A stretch of DNA of 23,831 nucleotides from Flavobacterium sp. (GTDB lineage Bacteria; Bacteroidota; Bacteroidia; Flavobacteriales; Flavobacteriaceae): NCBI GenBank assembly GCA_030151255.1, contig JASLED010000102.1, positions 1 to 23,831 on the forward strand, written 5' to 3'. The notes beneath the pieces were generated by a model. The model made no database searches and was not told the DNA's origin. It was given only the letters and a program-made list of their open reading frames with translations. A program made the translations under genes and the position numbers. The first letter of the stretch is position 1. Each line of letters opens with the position of its first letter. Below are positions 23,524 through 23,831 of the stretch, piece by piece.

Positions 23524-23831
23524 CTGTAGTAATTTCGTTTGTTTCAGTTATATATAATTGTATCCAATTTCCTTTTGTTATGTTATTTTTTCCGTTTAAT
23601 AGAGGAGAGGTTCCATCTTGATTTAACGAAAAAGTAGAAACATAACCACATGCTTTGTTTAAGTAAAAAGTATTTACTCTATATTTTAAAGTAAGCGTAT
23701 CGTTTAAAGTTACAATTTCTTGTCCGTTTGATAGCTTTGTTTGTAAAACCCACGCAGTTTCTTGTTCATCTAATCGAAGAGGTAAAGAAAGTTTATTACC
23801 ATTATTTGTAATAATATCTTTTTCTCTGCCC
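23492..23831 (-). CDS. DUF6452-like protein (partial, 5' end beyond window)
   Basis: The open minus-strand frame enters from the window edge and ends at TAG 23492-23494, giving 112 residues. It includes LPLRLDEQETAWVL, LKYRVNTFYLNKACGYVSTF and NWIQLYIT. Composition and its place directly before DUF6048 match DUF6452, small flavobacterial lipoprotein-like proteins of unknown role. The signal region is outside the window. It overlaps the DUF6048 start by 32 bases in another frame, so the two are translationally coupled. Confidence 0.75.
   Translation of the reverse strand, partial: GREKDIITNNGNKLSLPLRLDEQETAWVLQTKLSNGQEIVTLNDTLTLKYRVNTFYLNKACGYVSTFSLNQDGTSPLLNGKNNITKGNWIQLYITETNEITTDEHAHFKIYY

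Overview
The window looks like a chromosomal segment of a member of the Flavobacteriia, probably Flavobacteriaceae. Four things suggest this: Bacteroidetes-type promoters (TAnnTTTG at -7), A-rich leaders, the Bacteroidetes Tra conjugation set (DUF4134/DUF4133/DUF4141/DUF3872 families), and a DUF6452-DUF6048 gene pair typical of flavobacteria. An integrative conjugative element (ICE) fills roughly positions 1-17,590. Its left end lies outside the window. The more AT-rich host chromosome follows from about 17,590.

Layout. 1-84: possible tail of a truncated gene. 105-3128 (minus): a very AT-rich 1007-residue protein with two DUF262 modules and a C-terminal part resembling a type I restriction specificity domain, probably defence cargo. 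3559-13009 (plus): one long mating-apparatus operon, traE-F-G-I-J-K-(unknown)-L-M-N-O-Q, with overlapping or closely packed genes, ended by a strong terminator. traH, traP, the relaxase and the coupling protein are not in the window. 13,055-13,742: wreckage of a leading region, namely an acetyltransferase 5' fragment abutting an opposed DUF932 5' fragment, then a truncated and frameshifted ssb. 13,778-14,137: two tandem copies of a structured element whose stems differ by compensatory changes. 14,255-17,709: a 55-residue ORF overlapping a large serine recombinase, then a second closely related recombinase whose reading frame runs through the terminator and antisense to the whole of tRNA-Pro. 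This marks the ICE right end at a tRNA-Ser/tRNA-Pro operon.

Host part. 17,630-17,861 (minus): tRNA-Ser(GCT)-tRNA-Pro(TGG) with a clear promoter and terminator. 18,094-19,745: two related GNAT acetyltransferase genes, the second with an unrecognised helical N-terminal half. 19,785-20,261 (minus): a small outer-membrane barrel. 20,355-21,831: a NhaC-superfamily transporter preceded by what appears to be a compact S-box (SAM-riboswitch-like) leader with a terminator, which points to a MetT-like methionine transporter. 21,897-22,643: fabG. 22,684-23,831 (minus): DUF6452 (partial) overlapping DUF6048.

The most noteworthy observations are the nuclease-less DUF262-DUF262-specificity fusion, the tandem covarying structured repeats upstream of the ssb remnant (possibly single-strand promoters of a leading region), the compact S-box-like leader, and the recombinase whose C-terminus is supplied by the host tRNA locus. 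All domain assignments come from reading the sequence; no database search was run.
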